From Lachnospiraceae bacterium (GTDB lineage Bacteria; Bacillota; Clostridia; Lachnospirales; Lachnospiraceae): a stretch of DNA of 64,000 bases. The notes under the pieces were generated by a model. The model ran no database searches. It saw nothing but the letters and a program-made list of their open reading frames with translations, and was not told where the DNA came from. The position numbers and the translations under genes were made by a program. The stretch is from positions 1-64,000 of the forward strand of contig CAJTEM010000022.1 in the NCBI GenBank assembly GCA_910575255.1. Reading direction: 5' to 3'. Below are positions 26,690 to 35,433 of the stretch, one piece after another (position 1 is the first letter of the stretch; every line of letters begins with the position of its first letter).

Positions 26690-27403
26690 CTATGCCTTTT
26701 TCATCTTAATAGAAATGCCAACAAAACAAGTATATGGCTTGATAATTCTTTCAAAGTATTTCTTGTCGCCCAAGGCATATGGATTATCTGTTGCCAGCCA
26801 ATCCTCCCATGCTTTGCAAAAACAATCCATTTCCCAGATTTCCACCCTCTCGATTCTTTCGCTGCCGCCGATGAGTTCTTTCCAATGCTTCGGACTCTTA
26901 AACATATCGCTGTCCTCTCCAAGCCAGTCGAAAAGAAGTTCCCTGGCACGGCCTGCATATTCCTCCTTCAGGCCAGGAATTCCAATCAAAACCACCCCGT
27001 CATCTTCCATAAACGGCAAAATCTTTTCCTGAAAAAATCCCTTTCTTCCCCCAAAATAATGGTAGGAATCGATACTAATCAGAACACGAAATTGCTTTTC
27101 TTCAAAATGAAGATTGTTCGCGTCTTCACAGACAGGCGTTATCTGCCCTCCGACCCCCCATTCGGCAAACCGTTTCCCGTTCTCTTCTGTACTGATCCAC
27201 AAATCATTGGCAAAAACTTTTGCTCCGGTCTCTCTCGCAATGATCAGGCTCGTCAGCCCTGTTCCGCATCCCAAGTCGAGAATCCTGTCATCCGAAGCAA
27301 GCGGTAAAGGATATTGAGCCAATAACTCTGCCAATATCCTTGCGCTGTTTGGCCCCATCATAGTTTCCGCTGAAATATAGGCCTGATAGTCACCAATCTC
27401 CAT
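26690..27403 (-). CDS. SAM-dependent methyltransferase
   Basis: Class I methyltransferase of 237 residues. Motif I is DRILDLGCGTGLTS (39-52), the acidic end of strand 2 is FANDLW, motif II/III region CEDANNLHFEEKQFRVLISID and a post-core insertion with SDMFKSPKHWKELIGGSE. It looks like the small-molecule (UbiE/cyclopropane-type) group. The gene ends ten bases before the AAA-ATPase start, so the two may be co-transcribed, but no function links them. The substrate is unknown. Confidence 0.8.
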   Translation of the reverse strand: MEIGDYQAYISAETMMGPNSARILAELLAQYPLPLASDDRILDLGCGTGLTSLIIARETGAKVFANDLWISTEENGKRFAEWGVGGQITPVCEDANNLHFEEKQFRVLISIDSYHYFGGRKGFFQEKILPFMEDDGVVLIGIPGLKEEYAGRARELLFDWLGEDSDMFKSPKHWKELIGGSERIERVEIWEMDCFCKAWEDWLATDNPYALGDKKYFERIIKPYTCFVGISIKMKKA

Positions 27404-27441
27404 ATGTCCTGCCTCCTTTAATTCCCGGTTATATCGGGAAA

Positions 27442-27957
27442 TTACAATTCCAAATCCACCGAATAATTCTCATCAATCCATACCGGAACTACCTTATGTC
27501 TGCGGCATTGCTCCAGCATCCGGCCGTTTTCCTCAAGCACTGCTTCCAGGGTAAGCCATTCATTATCCACACGTGCTTCTATCACATTGGCAAAGCTTTT
27601 GATATCAGAAAAATGGCTTTTGATATATGGTTCACTCATCACCAGACAGTAATATCGGATTTCTCTCAAATATTCTTTTCCAAAATCCTTTTCCCAGCCA
27701 AAGGGAATATAACAGCCCTCCACAATCAGATTCTGCCGGTTTTCAATCACTGTCTTTATGATCTCCGCCACCACCGGCCACAGATAATCCGTCAGTTTCT
27801 GTTCGTCACTCATTGGTGTAAGCGTGGTATTCTTGCTGCGAATCAGACCCATTTTCAAATGGTCTATGGACAGGTAGGGCATCTGATATTTTTCCAACAT
27901 CCTTTGTGCCAGCGCGGTCTTGCCCGTGTGGGAGGCACCCGTAATCAAAACAACCAT
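27442..27957 (-). CDS. P-loop kinase-like protein (adenylate/2-phosphoglycerate kinase type)
   Basis: A 171-residue P-loop protein. Walker A GASHTGKT (7-14) opens the chain; SIDHLKMGLIRSKN resembles the substrate-binding segment of small-molecule kinases, and LIVEGCYIPFGW at about 88-99 is a Walker B-like strand. The end is short and helical. It is smaller than zeta toxins and has no antitoxin beside it. The start lies about 20 bases from the palindromic cassettes at 27979-28308, which may supply or influence its promoter. Confidence 0.7.
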   Translation of the reverse strand: MVVLITGASHTGKTALAQRMLEKYQMPYLSIDHLKMGLIRSKNTTLTPMSDEQKLTDYLWPVVAEIIKTVIENRQNLIVEGCYIPFGWEKDFGKEYLREIRYYCLVMSEPYIKSHFSDIKSFANVIEARVDNEWLTLEAVLEENGRMLEQCRRHKVVPVWIDENYSVDLEL

Positions 27958-27978
27958 GGCTTAAACCTCGTCAAAACA

Positions 27979-28145
27979 CTAGTACAACGAATATTAAGTA
28001 ATTGGCAGTTTGACTTGTTTATTTCCCTGATAGCACTACTCCCCAAGCCTCGACGTAGCCACCGCTACGCCTGCGTTTGTGAAGCAGCACTCTCAGGAAA
28101 ATATTCTGCGTCAAACTATCCAAAACTTAATTTTCGTTGTACTAG
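27979..28145. repeat. Palindromic cassette 1 (163 bp plus CTAG)
   Basis: Bounded by CTAG at 27979 and CTAG at 28142. The ends are reverse complements: CTAGTACAACGAA.ATTAAGT and GCGTCAAACT...TTCGTTGTACTAG, and the middle has a hairpin with GTAGC-CACC-GCTAC. It is the same length as the adjacent cassette 2 and shares one CTAG with it. MITE-like or structured-RNA element. Confidence 0.85.
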
Positions 28146-28308
28146 TACAGCATTGCGGAAATTCCGGTGAATCAATTGCTTGATATCGGTGTCATCTGTG
28201 CGTCTGCGAAGCGACGGCGTAGTGGCGCCTACGTCTAGCTTCGCAGGCGTGCAGAGGGCGCTGATAGCAGGTGATTGATTCACCGGAATTTAGGCAAGGC
28301 TGTACTAG
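28142..28308. repeat. Palindromic cassette 2 (163 bp plus CTAG)
   Basis: Bounded by CTAG at 28142 and 28305. Its arms TACAGCATTGCGGAAATTCCG and its partner (reverse complement of ATTCACCGGAATTTAGGCAA) pair with each other but not with those of cassette 1. The central hairpin is GGCGTAG-TGGCGC-CTACGTC, similar to the centre of cassette 1. The final CTAG supplies the TAG stop of the DUF2164 gene. Confidence 0.85.
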
Positions 28309-28562
28309 TTTTTGTATAAAGTATAATAGTCGGAATCCAGATTCTCCATCATCTGGCCAAACCATTTCTTTGTGTCGTCAAGAGCCCTGTTATAGATAAT
28401 CGGCGCCATTTTCTCCTCGAATAATTCCAGCAATTGAAGCTGCTCGATCATCCCTATTTCTTCTCCCCGCACGTCCAGATAAAAGGCTTTGATTTCATCC
28501 TTCAGCTTGTCCTTCTGGGTATCAGACAGCTTGATCTGGGGTAGATTTCTTCCTCTTTTCAT
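28305..28562 (-). CDS. DUF2164 family protein
   Basis: An 85-residue protein that starts with basic residues and LPQIKLSDTQKDKLKDEIKA, then FYLDVRGEEIGMIEQLQLLE and FEEKMAPIIYNRALDD, the standard DUF2164 pattern (KLS..QK, EEIG, IGPxIYNQ). The family is widespread and cytoplasmic, with no assigned function. The stop codon TAG comes from the end of palindromic cassette 2, so the element inserted at or created the gene end; the family C terminus after YNRALDD is variable, so function is probably kept. Confidence 0.8.
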   Translation of the reverse strand: MKRGRNLPQIKLSDTQKDKLKDEIKAFYLDVRGEEIGMIEQLQLLELFEEKMAPIIYNRALDDTKKWFGQMMENLDSDYYTLYKN

Positions 28563-28687
28563 CGTGATTTTTCCTCTTTCTCCTGCGTGATTCTGTTACA
28601 TTTTCCTAAATAATAATCACTACATCTTTTCGCAAACAATGCCCTCAAATTCATCCCTTCCGGTACGCGTACTTCCGGGATTCTCTT

Positions 28688-29485
28688 CTACAAATCCAAC
28701 CTCATATAGACTGAAGTCTCCACCGGACTGTTATTATAGCTTTCCGTTTTATAAAATCCGTATGTCTCATATAAGTGGATGGCTTCTTTCAGAAACGGCA
28801 GTGTATCCAGCAATATATGGGAATAACCGATTTCCCTGGCATCCTTTATTATCCTTTCTACCAATTCTTTCCCAATATGTTTCCCCCGAAAATTCGGCCT
28901 CACATATAGCCGCTTCATCTCACAATTTAGGCCGTCCAGTTTCCTAAGCCCAACACAACCGGCCAGCTTTCCGTCCCAGTATGCCAGGTACAACCGGCCC
29001 CATGGAGCGCCGTATTTGCTTTCTAAATGTGCCAGTTCCTCCTCATAATTCTGTATATCCAGATATTTTTTAAAGGAAGGTTCCCCCGCGATCAGCAAAC
29101 TTGTATACTCCGAAAACAGTTCACCTACTTCCTTTACATGGTCATATGCTTCCATCAATTCCAATGGCATGCTGTCCCCTCCTTCCACAGAGTTTGGAAA
29201 TCTTTCATCTCCTTTTTCTATATACAATATACTATCCTCTTTTTCTTCTAATCCCTCCCCCGAAATTATTAGTTCGCAGGTCATGCTTTCACTGATTTCG
29301 TCAAATTCATGCCGATAAGCACTTATTTTTTCAATGACGAATTCCTGTCTTTTTACCGCATTCCTGTGGTCTGAAGAAAGCAGAGTGTCACCTGATTTTA
29401 AATCCGTTAAGACACGACCATGCAATCTCAATTTCCCTTCATAGACATTGCATTTAGAGATAAGAAACGCTTTTTTCAAATTCAT
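28688..29485 (-). CDS. GNAT acetyltransferase with N-terminal beta-barrel-like extension
   Basis: A 265-residue protein. The C-terminal 160 residues are a GNAT: LYLAYWDGKLAGCVGLRKLD, then the acetyl-CoA loop VRPNFRGKHIGKELV and the final DTLPFLKEAIHLYETYGF. The first 95 residues (KKAFLISKCNVYEGKLRLHG, ending in LEEKEDSILYIEKGD) look like a small beta domain similar to the barrel of translation factors. I favour the ATG at 29485 with AAAAGG upstream; the ATG at 29497 overlaps the tfoX-like stop as ATGA. It is probably co-translated with the TfoX-C protein. Confidence 0.72.
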   Translation of the reverse strand: MNLKKAFLISKCNVYEGKLRLHGRVLTDLKSGDTLLSSDHRNAVKRQEFVIEKISAYRHEFDEISESMTCELIISGEGLEEKEDSILYIEKGDERFPNSVEGGDSMPLELMEAYDHVKEVGELFSEYTSLLIAGEPSFKKYLDIQNYEEELAHLESKYGAPWGRLYLAYWDGKLAGCVGLRKLDGLNCEMKRLYVRPNFRGKHIGKELVERIIKDAREIGYSHILLDTLPFLKEAIHLYETYGFYKTESYNNSPVETSVYMRLDL

Positions 29486-29493
29486 TTTGCCAA

Positions 29494-29751
29494 TCATCCT
29501 TTTAAAAAATCGCTGAATTCCTTTAATTCCTTCTTTCTATTCTCCGAAAGAGCGTTAAATTCCACGTTTTCAATGGCTCCTTCCAAAGCATACAGATGCA
29601 CCAGGCACACCTGGGGATAGGTCTCCTTTAGTTTTAGAAAGGCCTGCTTTGCCCCTGTCTGAATCAGCTTTTCCGCCGAATCGATTCCCACGCTTGTCAG
29701 CTTTTTTTCCATTTCCCTGCCGATATTTGCCATAGAATTCAGTTCTGCCAT
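29494..29751 (-). CDS. TfoX C-terminal domain protein
   Basis: An 85-residue protein consisting only of a TfoX_C domain: MANIGREMEKKLTSVGIDSA, then LIQTGAKQAFLKLKETYP and CLVHLYALEGAIENV. In Proteobacteria TfoX regulates competence, but stand-alone C-terminal domains of Firmicutes have helix-hairpin-helix-like folds and unknown roles. Its stop overlaps the upstream start of the GNAT gene, and a 65-base gap separates it from the small gene upstream. Family assignment is fairly safe; function is not. Confidence 0.8.
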   Translation of the reverse strand: MAELNSMANIGREMEKKLTSVGIDSAEKLIQTGAKQAFLKLKETYPQVCLVHLYALEGAIENVEFNALSENRKKELKEFSDFLKG

Positions 29752-29816
29752 GATCTCCTCCTGAATTTACCGGTCCCTTCTCCTGTACTGGCTTTACTTT
29801 TTTCAACCAGAATTTC

Positions 29817-30023
29817 TCACCCAATCCTGTTGAAAAGAACCGTCTGCTTCTTCATGGATATTTTCCCCACCTCATATCCGTATTCTGTAAGTTCTTTTTT
29901 GTATTTTAAAAATGAATGGTCGATGGGCAGCCCTGCAATATTCCGGATCTCCTCAAAGGTTAGCTGGAAGGATTGCCGGCCGTTATTCTGTATATACTCC
30001 CATAAAGCATTATATTTACTCAT
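29817..30023 (-). CDS. Conserved small protein of unknown function
   Basis: A 68-residue protein, MSKYNALWEYIQNNGRQSF, then LTFEEIRNIAGLPIDHSFLK and a basic end KISMKKQTVLFNRI. Proteins of this size and pattern are common in Firmicutes as isolated genes or domains; the LTFEEI...G.P...SFL arrangement resembles a small DNA-binding or nuclease-associated fold. I cannot assign a function. It lies in a run of small minus-strand genes with 30- to 65-base gaps. Confidence 0.65.
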   Translation of the reverse strand: MSKYNALWEYIQNNGRQSFQLTFEEIRNIAGLPIDHSFLKYKKELTEYGYEVGKISMKKQTVLFNRIG

Positions 30024-30061
30024 GATTTTTCTCCTGTTTCACTCCTCTCCAAAATACCTCC

Positions 30062-31042
30062 CTACTCCAGGCTCCCGAAAAAATTCTCATAAAGAGCAAT
30101 ATCATACTCCCTTCCGTCCTCTGTGTCCCCAAAATATTCCCCCTTCACAACAGCAATCGTGAAAGCATCCGCGTATCCGTTTTCATCCATCATGGTGACA
30201 TTTACAACGCCGTTCAGGGTATGGCCGGTATAAGAAATCAGTTCCTCTGTCATCTGCCGGACCTTTCTTTCCGTTTCCTGACGCTGCTTCTCTCTTTCCG
30301 GTTCCTTGCCGCTTTCATAGTCCACATAGAGAACCATGTGCAGCATATAGGGGAATTTTTCAAAAACTTCCTGATATTGCAGCCGGGTAAAATCGATACT
30401 TTCTGCCAGGGAATACTGCTGCATCTGATCAAACATTGCCCGGGATTTCGGCATATCCGGGGAGACATAGGAGGGGTATTCCTGAAAATAAAGGGTACTG
30501 TCATTTTCCCGGATCCCCGATATCCCGGCAACTCCTTTATCCCAGAAATTCTTTCTGTAAAATTCCTCTGTGAGAACCGAAAAATATTGTTTCATGTCAC
30601 TTTCTATACTTCCCTCACTGAACTCCCATCTCCGGTTATCAAACACAAATGTGCAGTCCCTGCCCTCCGCATTTTTATACGAAAGCGTCCATTCCCTGTA
30701 ATGCACTGTGACATTAACCTGGTCACATTCATCAAAATACTGCAGCTCCTTTTTGACACCTTCCGAGAGCACAGAGTCCGCCCCAAAGCAGTCCCTTAGC
30801 ATCTCTTTCCCTGCTTCCGGCATATCCTCCTCGTAGCGGATCGTCTCACTTCCCCGCGGCAATGCCAGAAGCAATGCCCCTGGGAACCAGGAAAAGGGGA
30901 AGAAAGGCCCGAAATTTGACAGCAAATAGGCAACAAGAAAAATCCCGGCAATCAGTAGAATCCCTTTATTTTCTATCTTTTTTAAAAACAGGAACAGAAA
31001 AGCGCAGAAAATCAAAACCAAGATCGATACCAAGTAAAACAT
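30062..31042 (-). CDS. Membrane-anchored protein of unknown function
   Basis: A 326-residue protein with two or three N-terminal hydrophobic segments (2-20, 28-45 and 50-65), so the remaining 260 residues are probably outside the cell or at the membrane face. That part is mixed alpha/beta with no motif I know; it contains many aromatic residues and few Cys. A near neighbour upstream is a 63-residue membrane protein, 16 bases away, suggesting an operon of two. No homologue can be named from sequence alone. Confidence 0.6.
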   Translation of the reverse strand: MFYLVSILVLIFCAFLFLFLKKIENKGILLIAGIFLVAYLLSNFGPFFPFSWFPGALLLALPRGSETIRYEEDMPEAGKEMLRDCFGADSVLSEGVKKELQYFDECDQVNVTVHYREWTLSYKNAEGRDCTFVFDNRRWEFSEGSIESDMKQYFSVLTEEFYRKNFWDKGVAGISGIRENDSTLYFQEYPSYVSPDMPKSRAMFDQMQQYSLAESIDFTRLQYQEVFEKFPYMLHMVLYVDYESGKEPEREKQRQETERKVRQMTEELISYTGHTLNGVVNVTMMDENGYADAFTIAVVKGEYFGDTEDGREYDIALYENFFGSLE

Positions 31043-31058
31043 GAATCATCCCTTCTCC

Positions 31059-31250
31059 TCAAAGCAATCTCAGCATCCCAAACAATATCCCAGGACAGGC
31101 TGCCAAAGGAGAGGATGCTCTCCAGGCCAGCAGGCCTCCCATAAACACGATCCACACAATCAGCAGCTGTCTCTTATCCTCCACATTCCAGGAAAATAAC
31201 ATCAGTATCACAAAATAAATCACACTGTAAACCGGCATCACATAATACAT
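31059..31250 (-). CDS. Small membrane protein of unknown function
   Basis: A 63-residue, very hydrophobic protein with two membrane segments, YSVIYFVILMLFSW and LLIVWIVFMGGLLAW. The ATG is well placed after GGAGG with a six-base gap. It lies directly upstream of the larger membrane-anchored protein and is likely co-transcribed with it. The function is unknown. Confidence 0.55.
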   Translation of the reverse strand: MYYVMPVYSVIYFVILMLFSWNVEDKRQLLIVWIVFMGGLLAWRASSPLAACPGILFGMLRLL

Positions 31251-31371
31251 CCATTTCCTCCTCCCTCCTTTTCAGCCTGTTCATACTGAAAGATAATTCC
31301 ATTTTACAGGAAACCTGCCATAAAGAAAAGCCTTTTTTTCTTAAAACGGAATATAAAAAGGACCGCGGCAT

Positions 31372-31402
31372 AAAAACGCCAGATGTTTTTCCACATCTGG
31401 CG
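31372..31402 (-). terminator. Rho-independent terminator after the surface-protein gene
   Basis: On the minus strand CGCCAGATGT and ACATCTGGCG form a perfect ten-base stem with a six-base loop (31402-31377), followed by five T. It closes transcription coming from the frameshifted surface-protein gene, 44 bases after its stop. The remaining gap 31251-31371 shows nothing else. Confidence 0.88.
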
Positions 31403-31445
31403 CTTCCCCATCAAAATCCCCAATCTTCTCACTGCTCATGTTCTT

Positions 31446-33006
31446 TCATTCGTCCGAATCCTCTTTCCATGCCAGGTCTCTGCTCTGCGAAGGACTCGCT
31501 ATGTCTGCCGCAATCCCCTCCCAGGCCCCTTCTGCTTTGCTCTCTTTTGGCATCACATCATTTTCCAATATTTCCTCATCCTCCGCCTCTTCCATCGTCA
31601 CCTTCCAGGTCACAGTCACCTCTGGCGCTATATCGGTTAATTCCGACCAATCTGCATTGCTGTTCACAGCGCCCGTCAATTGAAAAGAATAGGTATTGTC
31701 CTCCCCCTCCAAGGCTCCTTCCATCCCTATCTCTATCCGCGCATTCCCCTCGCTGTCAATCGGAACGGTTCTTTCCCCGTCTTTCAGCGCCAGATAAAGG
31801 CTCGGGTTTTCCTCATTCGTAAAATCCGGATCCTCTGTCATGGAAATTCCTTTCACAGAGTTCGGATCCACCCAGGCGCTGAGGCTGATCTTAACTGCCG
31901 CTGTCCCCACATTAGCGATACGGATCTCATCACTGCAGCTACTATACTCATCTTCGGATTTACCGTCATCGCGCTTGAAAAATAAAGTAGCTCCTTCCTC
32001 AAACCGGCTTCCGTCATAAGCTGCTGCGGATGTCTGGGTAATCAGCTGCTGCGGATCCATAATAAAATCAAATATATGGCTGGTATCCGCAGGAAGAATC
32101 ACCCGAAACACCTTTTCCTCATCAAGTTCTTCTATCTGATGCACCTCACCCGATAAATCTGTCCTGTCCTCCCGAACTGCCTCGTTTGTCTGGCCTGTGC
32201 CAAATTCCTGCTCACTCCCGCCTGCCATAGCGGTTCCTGATTCGTGATTGTTTCCCAACGTCTGACCGCTTCCACTCCCCTGACCGCTTCCGCCTCCTTT
32301 ACCTGGCTCTGCTGTCGGATCCTGTCCGCCTGTATGACCAAAGTTCTGACTATTCCCGTCAGTCGGATCCGTCCCGGCTTCCTGGTTTGCCCCTGAAGTC
32401 AGATTTTCTCCGGATCCCTGACTTTTTCCTGCTCCATCCTCTGTCCCGGCTCCTTGATCTGTACCAGATATCGGATTCTTTCCGTCATCTGAATGGGTTC
32501 CTTCTGTCCGCCCTGTGTCTGCTCCCGGATCCTCCCCTGTTACCTGCCCGGTTTCTGGCCCCTGACCATCCCCGGCTCCTTCCGCCTGGTCTGTTCGGGA
32601 TCCCTGACCGCTTCCGGCCGTCGGGTCTGCTCCGGTATCTTTGTTACCTCCGCCACTTCCGGACATCGTTTCTTTCCCGTTGCTTCCGCCACTTCCGGAC
32701 ACCGAATCTCTCCCGTTGTCTCCGACGCTTCCGGACACTGCATCCTTTCCTGCATTCCTGCCGCTCCCGGCCATCTCACCGATTCCGGAACTCTGACTGC
32801 CTCCGGCTGCCATCCGCTTTCTGATTTCCCCCGGTTCCCTGACCGGTCTCTGACCTTTGCTCCGACCCGGTTGTCTGACCGGACTCTGACCGGCCAGTTC
32901 CCTGTTCCTGAGCGACTGCTTCCGCAGACAGCGCCATAGATGACCCGGCAAACAGCATCAGCACAGACAACATCCACGCTGCTGCCTGTTTCCCCCTCTT
33001 TTTCAC
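31446..33006 (-). pseudogene. Secreted Gly/Ser/Asp-rich surface protein, frameshifted
   Basis: The start at 33006 gives a clear Sec signal peptide (KKRGKQAAAWMLSVLMLFAG, cleavage near ALSAEA) and a Gly/Thr/Gln-rich stretch, but this frame stops at 32776. The next frame carries on with the same low-complexity composition (SGGSNG, GSGQGS units) for about 230 residues, then a folded C-terminal domain of about 230 residues (VFRVILPADTSHIFDFIM through VTVTWKVT) that looks like a pilin/TasA-type beta domain. A single-base change joins the frames, either at a run of five G (32828-32832) or near 32804. No LPXTG or lipid anchor is seen. It could be dead or phase-variable. A good terminator follows. 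Confidence 0.7.
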
Positions 33007-33072
33007 AGTAATATCCTCCCCCTCTCTTTTCTATATGTCCACAGTCTCGTAAGCAAGCCATACAGGTTCAAA

Positions 33073-34104
33073 TCACACACTCCCCTGCCCTCTCCACAAT
33101 TGAATGGTACCCAAAAGCCCTTCATCCATATGAACCCTTGCCCTCCAGCCAAGGCCTGCCAGCTTTCTCCCATCCAGCATGGCTTTGGTGGCAGTGGAAT
33201 ATCCCTTACTTTCCCTTTCTTCCGGCAATTCCCATATAACCCGGCTGCCGGAAATCTCCGCCAGCTTTTCTGCCAGATCTCTCAAGGTAATGTCCGATTC
33301 CTCATCCACGATATTATATGCCTCTCCAGGCTTCCCCATGGCCATGGTATAAAGGATCCCTGCTGCGGCATCCGTGACAAATGTATAAGAATATTTCTGG
33401 TTCCCCGCGCTTTTCAGCACAATGTCCTCTCCCATTGCCGCCTTTTTCATAAACTGGGAAATCGCCTTGGAGTCCGATGCCAGCATGGTCGGTCCATAGA
33501 CCCGGCTCAGCCTGGGAATGACAAAATCAATGCCGGTTATCTCCTGATAAGCATTGCACAATGCCTCTCCCAGACGTTTGCTTTCCGGGTATCCGGCACG
33601 CAGGGTATTACAGTCAAGATAACCCAGATAGGACTCGTCAAATTTTTCCTGATCCCCTCTGTTTTCCCCATACACCTCCACAGAAGACAAAAAGCAGAAC
33701 TGACGCATCTTATGGGAAATCCCATATTCCCAAAGATTTCTGGTTCCAAAGACATTGGACGCAATCGTCCCTACCGGATCCCCGGAATATAGCCGGGGGT
33801 GCGTATTGCTGGCCGCGTGAATCACGTAATCTACGTTCCCACATTCCGGTATCGGCTGATTGATGTCACAGGGAACATATTGGAAATATTCACTGTCCCA
33901 ACAGGATTCCAAACGCTTCCTGGCTGTCTGTTCCTTCCTGCTGACTGCAATTACCCGGATACCCGGATGCCTCAGAAGCAGCTCTGTCAGACATTTTCCC
34001 ACCATCCCGGAGGATCCTGAGATCAGGACCGTTTTCCCTTCCAGTTTCCGCCACAGACAGCTTTGCTGCGACCAATAGTTCAACTCCTCTTCATACATCG
34101 TCAT
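33073..34104 (-). CDS. NAD-dependent sugar epimerase/dehydratase, extended SDR
   Basis: A 343-residue nucleotide-sugar enzyme, last gene of the polysaccharide locus. The NAD site is ISGSSGMVG (28-36), the catalytic Ser region FLSSVEVYG, and YPESK supplies the YxxxK pair. It is closest to UDP-glucose epimerase/dTDP-glucose dehydratase-type SDRs; the exact substrate is not clear. The ATG at 34104 lies eight bases after AAAGGA. Longer reading would take in the 14-bp repeats upstream, which are not real coding sequence. The repeats separate it from the DUF4422 gene, so it may have its own transcript. Confidence 0.8.
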   Translation of the reverse strand: MTMYEEELNYWSQQSCLWRKLEGKTVLISGSSGMVGKCLTELLLRHPGIRVIAVSRKEQTARKRLESCWDSEYFQYVPCDINQPIPECGNVDYVIHAASNTHPRLYSGDPVGTIASNVFGTRNLWEYGISHKMRQFCFLSSVEVYGENRGDQEKFDESYLGYLDCNTLRAGYPESKRLGEALCNAYQEITGIDFVIPRLSRVYGPTMLASDSKAISQFMKKAAMGEDIVLKSAGNQKYSYTFVTDAAAGILYTMAMGKPGEAYNIVDEESDITLRDLAEKLAEISGSRVIWELPEERESKGYSTATKAMLDGRKLAGLGWRARVHMDEGLLGTIQLWRGQGSV

Positions 34105-34160
34105 ACATTTTTTCCTTTCTCTGGAAATGACTGGCTCGTTCCCATCTGCGCCTCTCAATC

Positions 34161-34340
34161 TCTGACGGCCTGCTTCTGACAACCAGCCTTTGGCAGCCAG
34201 CTTCTGACAACCAGCTTCTGGCAGCCTGCTTCTGACAACCAGCTTCTGGCAGCCTACATCCCGCAACCAGCTTCTGGCAGTCTGCTTCTGACTGCCCCCT
34301 TCTGGCAGCCTACATCCGGCAATCCGCATCTGGCACCCTG
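34161..34340 (-). repeat. 14-bp degenerate tandem repeats in the leader of the epimerase gene
   Basis: On the minus strand about twelve units of the type GGCTGCCAGAAGCT / GGTTGTCAGAAGCA are joined head to tail, with one or two changes each. It fills the 250-base gap between the DUF4422 gene (34360) and the epimerase start (34104). Short complementary pieces (CAGAAGC against GCTTCTG) do not arise within one strand, so no strong hairpin is expected. Confidence 0.8.
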
Positions 34341-34359
34341 CATGATACGGGCGCATTCT

Positions 34360-35433
34360 TCACGTCAGCATCAGACGCCCTGTATGCGCAATCTTCCAAT
34401 CTTCCTTGTGGCATAGGAAATACAGGGTGGTCAGGCTCTCCCCCAGATAGCCGATATACCGGTCGGATCTTTCCCAGCCTCTGGGAACCGACAGCTCCTC
34501 CGTCCTCTGAAGGATCGGAAACAGCCAGCTGCAGAATCCACAAAAGATCTTCTTCCTGGCAACCAGCATATTATAATTATAGAAACAGGATTGGGAAAAT
34601 ATCTCCGGCAGCTTTTTTGCATATTCCGGATCCAGCTCCTCCAGAGCCGAAACCATCGCTTCCCAGTCACAATCTTTCACATAACGTCTGTGATGCTCCT
34701 CAATCGACGGATCATGGATCGTGGGATAGGGCAGGATGACATCAATGTCGCATGCCGCGATCCGCTGCAGGTCCTCCTGCGTGATATCCAGAATGCGCCG
34801 ATAATGGAACAGGCCAAGATAATCACTTTCCTCTCCCTCACACCCTTTGTTTTTCCAAATCCAATACAAAGCGGTCAGCTCACTGTAATTCCCGTTTTTT
34901 TCTGATATATGATCCCCGGTATTATCCTTTTCCAAAGCAACCGAAAGCTCTGTCAGGGCAGCTCCTGCCTGCACCGGAAAAAGCCAGCTAAAAGAGGGAC
35001 ATGGATTCCTTAGCACAACATCCTTGTGGAATCTGGTCATATAAACTCTCAGGGAAAGCTCTCCCCCCGCTGCCCCTTTTTGACCTGTTGGGAAATCATG
35101 AAGAGAGGGGTATTCCCCTGTGGCCTTATAATACCTTTCCATCAGAGCTGCTTCCCTGCGGGAATCTATGCACACATAATCTTTCCAGTTCCTTTCCTCC
35201 AGACCTTTCCGGATCGCCGGATGATGGTTTTCCGGAACCGCAATCAGGATTTTTACCCCCTTTTCGGATAATTCCTCCAGGGCAATCACCGGAATGCGGT
35301 CAATCTCTGCAGGATTTCCTTCCTTTTTACTGACAAGAAATGCGATGATCCTGCAATCCTTATATAAAAATTTTATCGCGGTATAGACACTTACGGCCAC
35401 CATACCGGCGCCATAGATTGCCAGGGATTTCAT
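34360..35433 (-). CDS. DUF4422 glycosyltransferase with N-terminal Rossmann module
   Basis: A 357-residue putative transferase. Residues 1-90 are the module shared across this locus (LAIYGAGMVAVSVY, then IIAFLVSKKEGNP and IPVIALEEL). The rest is DUF4422: RVYMTRFHKDVV, HISEKNGNYSELTALYWIWK, the conserved LGLFHYRR and YNYNMLVARK, then a GYLGESLTTLYFL end. DUF4422 proteins sit in capsule and LPS loci and are thought to be glycosyltransferases. It overlaps the cytidylyltransferase stop by ATGA and is followed by the repeat tract. Confidence 0.8.
   Translation of the reverse strand: MKSLAIYGAGMVAVSVYTAIKFLYKDCRIIAFLVSKKEGNPAEIDRIPVIALEELSEKGVKILIAVPENHHPAIRKGLEERNWKDYVCIDSRREAALMERYYKATGEYPSLHDFPTGQKGAAGGELSLRVYMTRFHKDVVLRNPCPSFSWLFPVQAGAALTELSVALEKDNTGDHISEKNGNYSELTALYWIWKNKGCEGEESDYLGLFHYRRILDITQEDLQRIAACDIDVILPYPTIHDPSIEEHHRRYVKDCDWEAMVSALEELDPEYAKKLPEIFSQSCFYNYNMLVARKKIFCGFCSWLFPILQRTEELSVPRGWERSDRYIGYLGESLTTLYFLCHKEDWKIAHTGRLMLT

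Noticed and set aside
27979-28308. Three evenly spaced CTAG sites considered as CRISPR or attachment sites
   Set aside because: The 163-base spacing encloses palindromes rather than spacers and no integrase is near.
31174-31371. Alternative open frame before the small membrane protein
   Set aside because: It overlaps the better 63-residue membrane protein in another frame and has low-quality composition.
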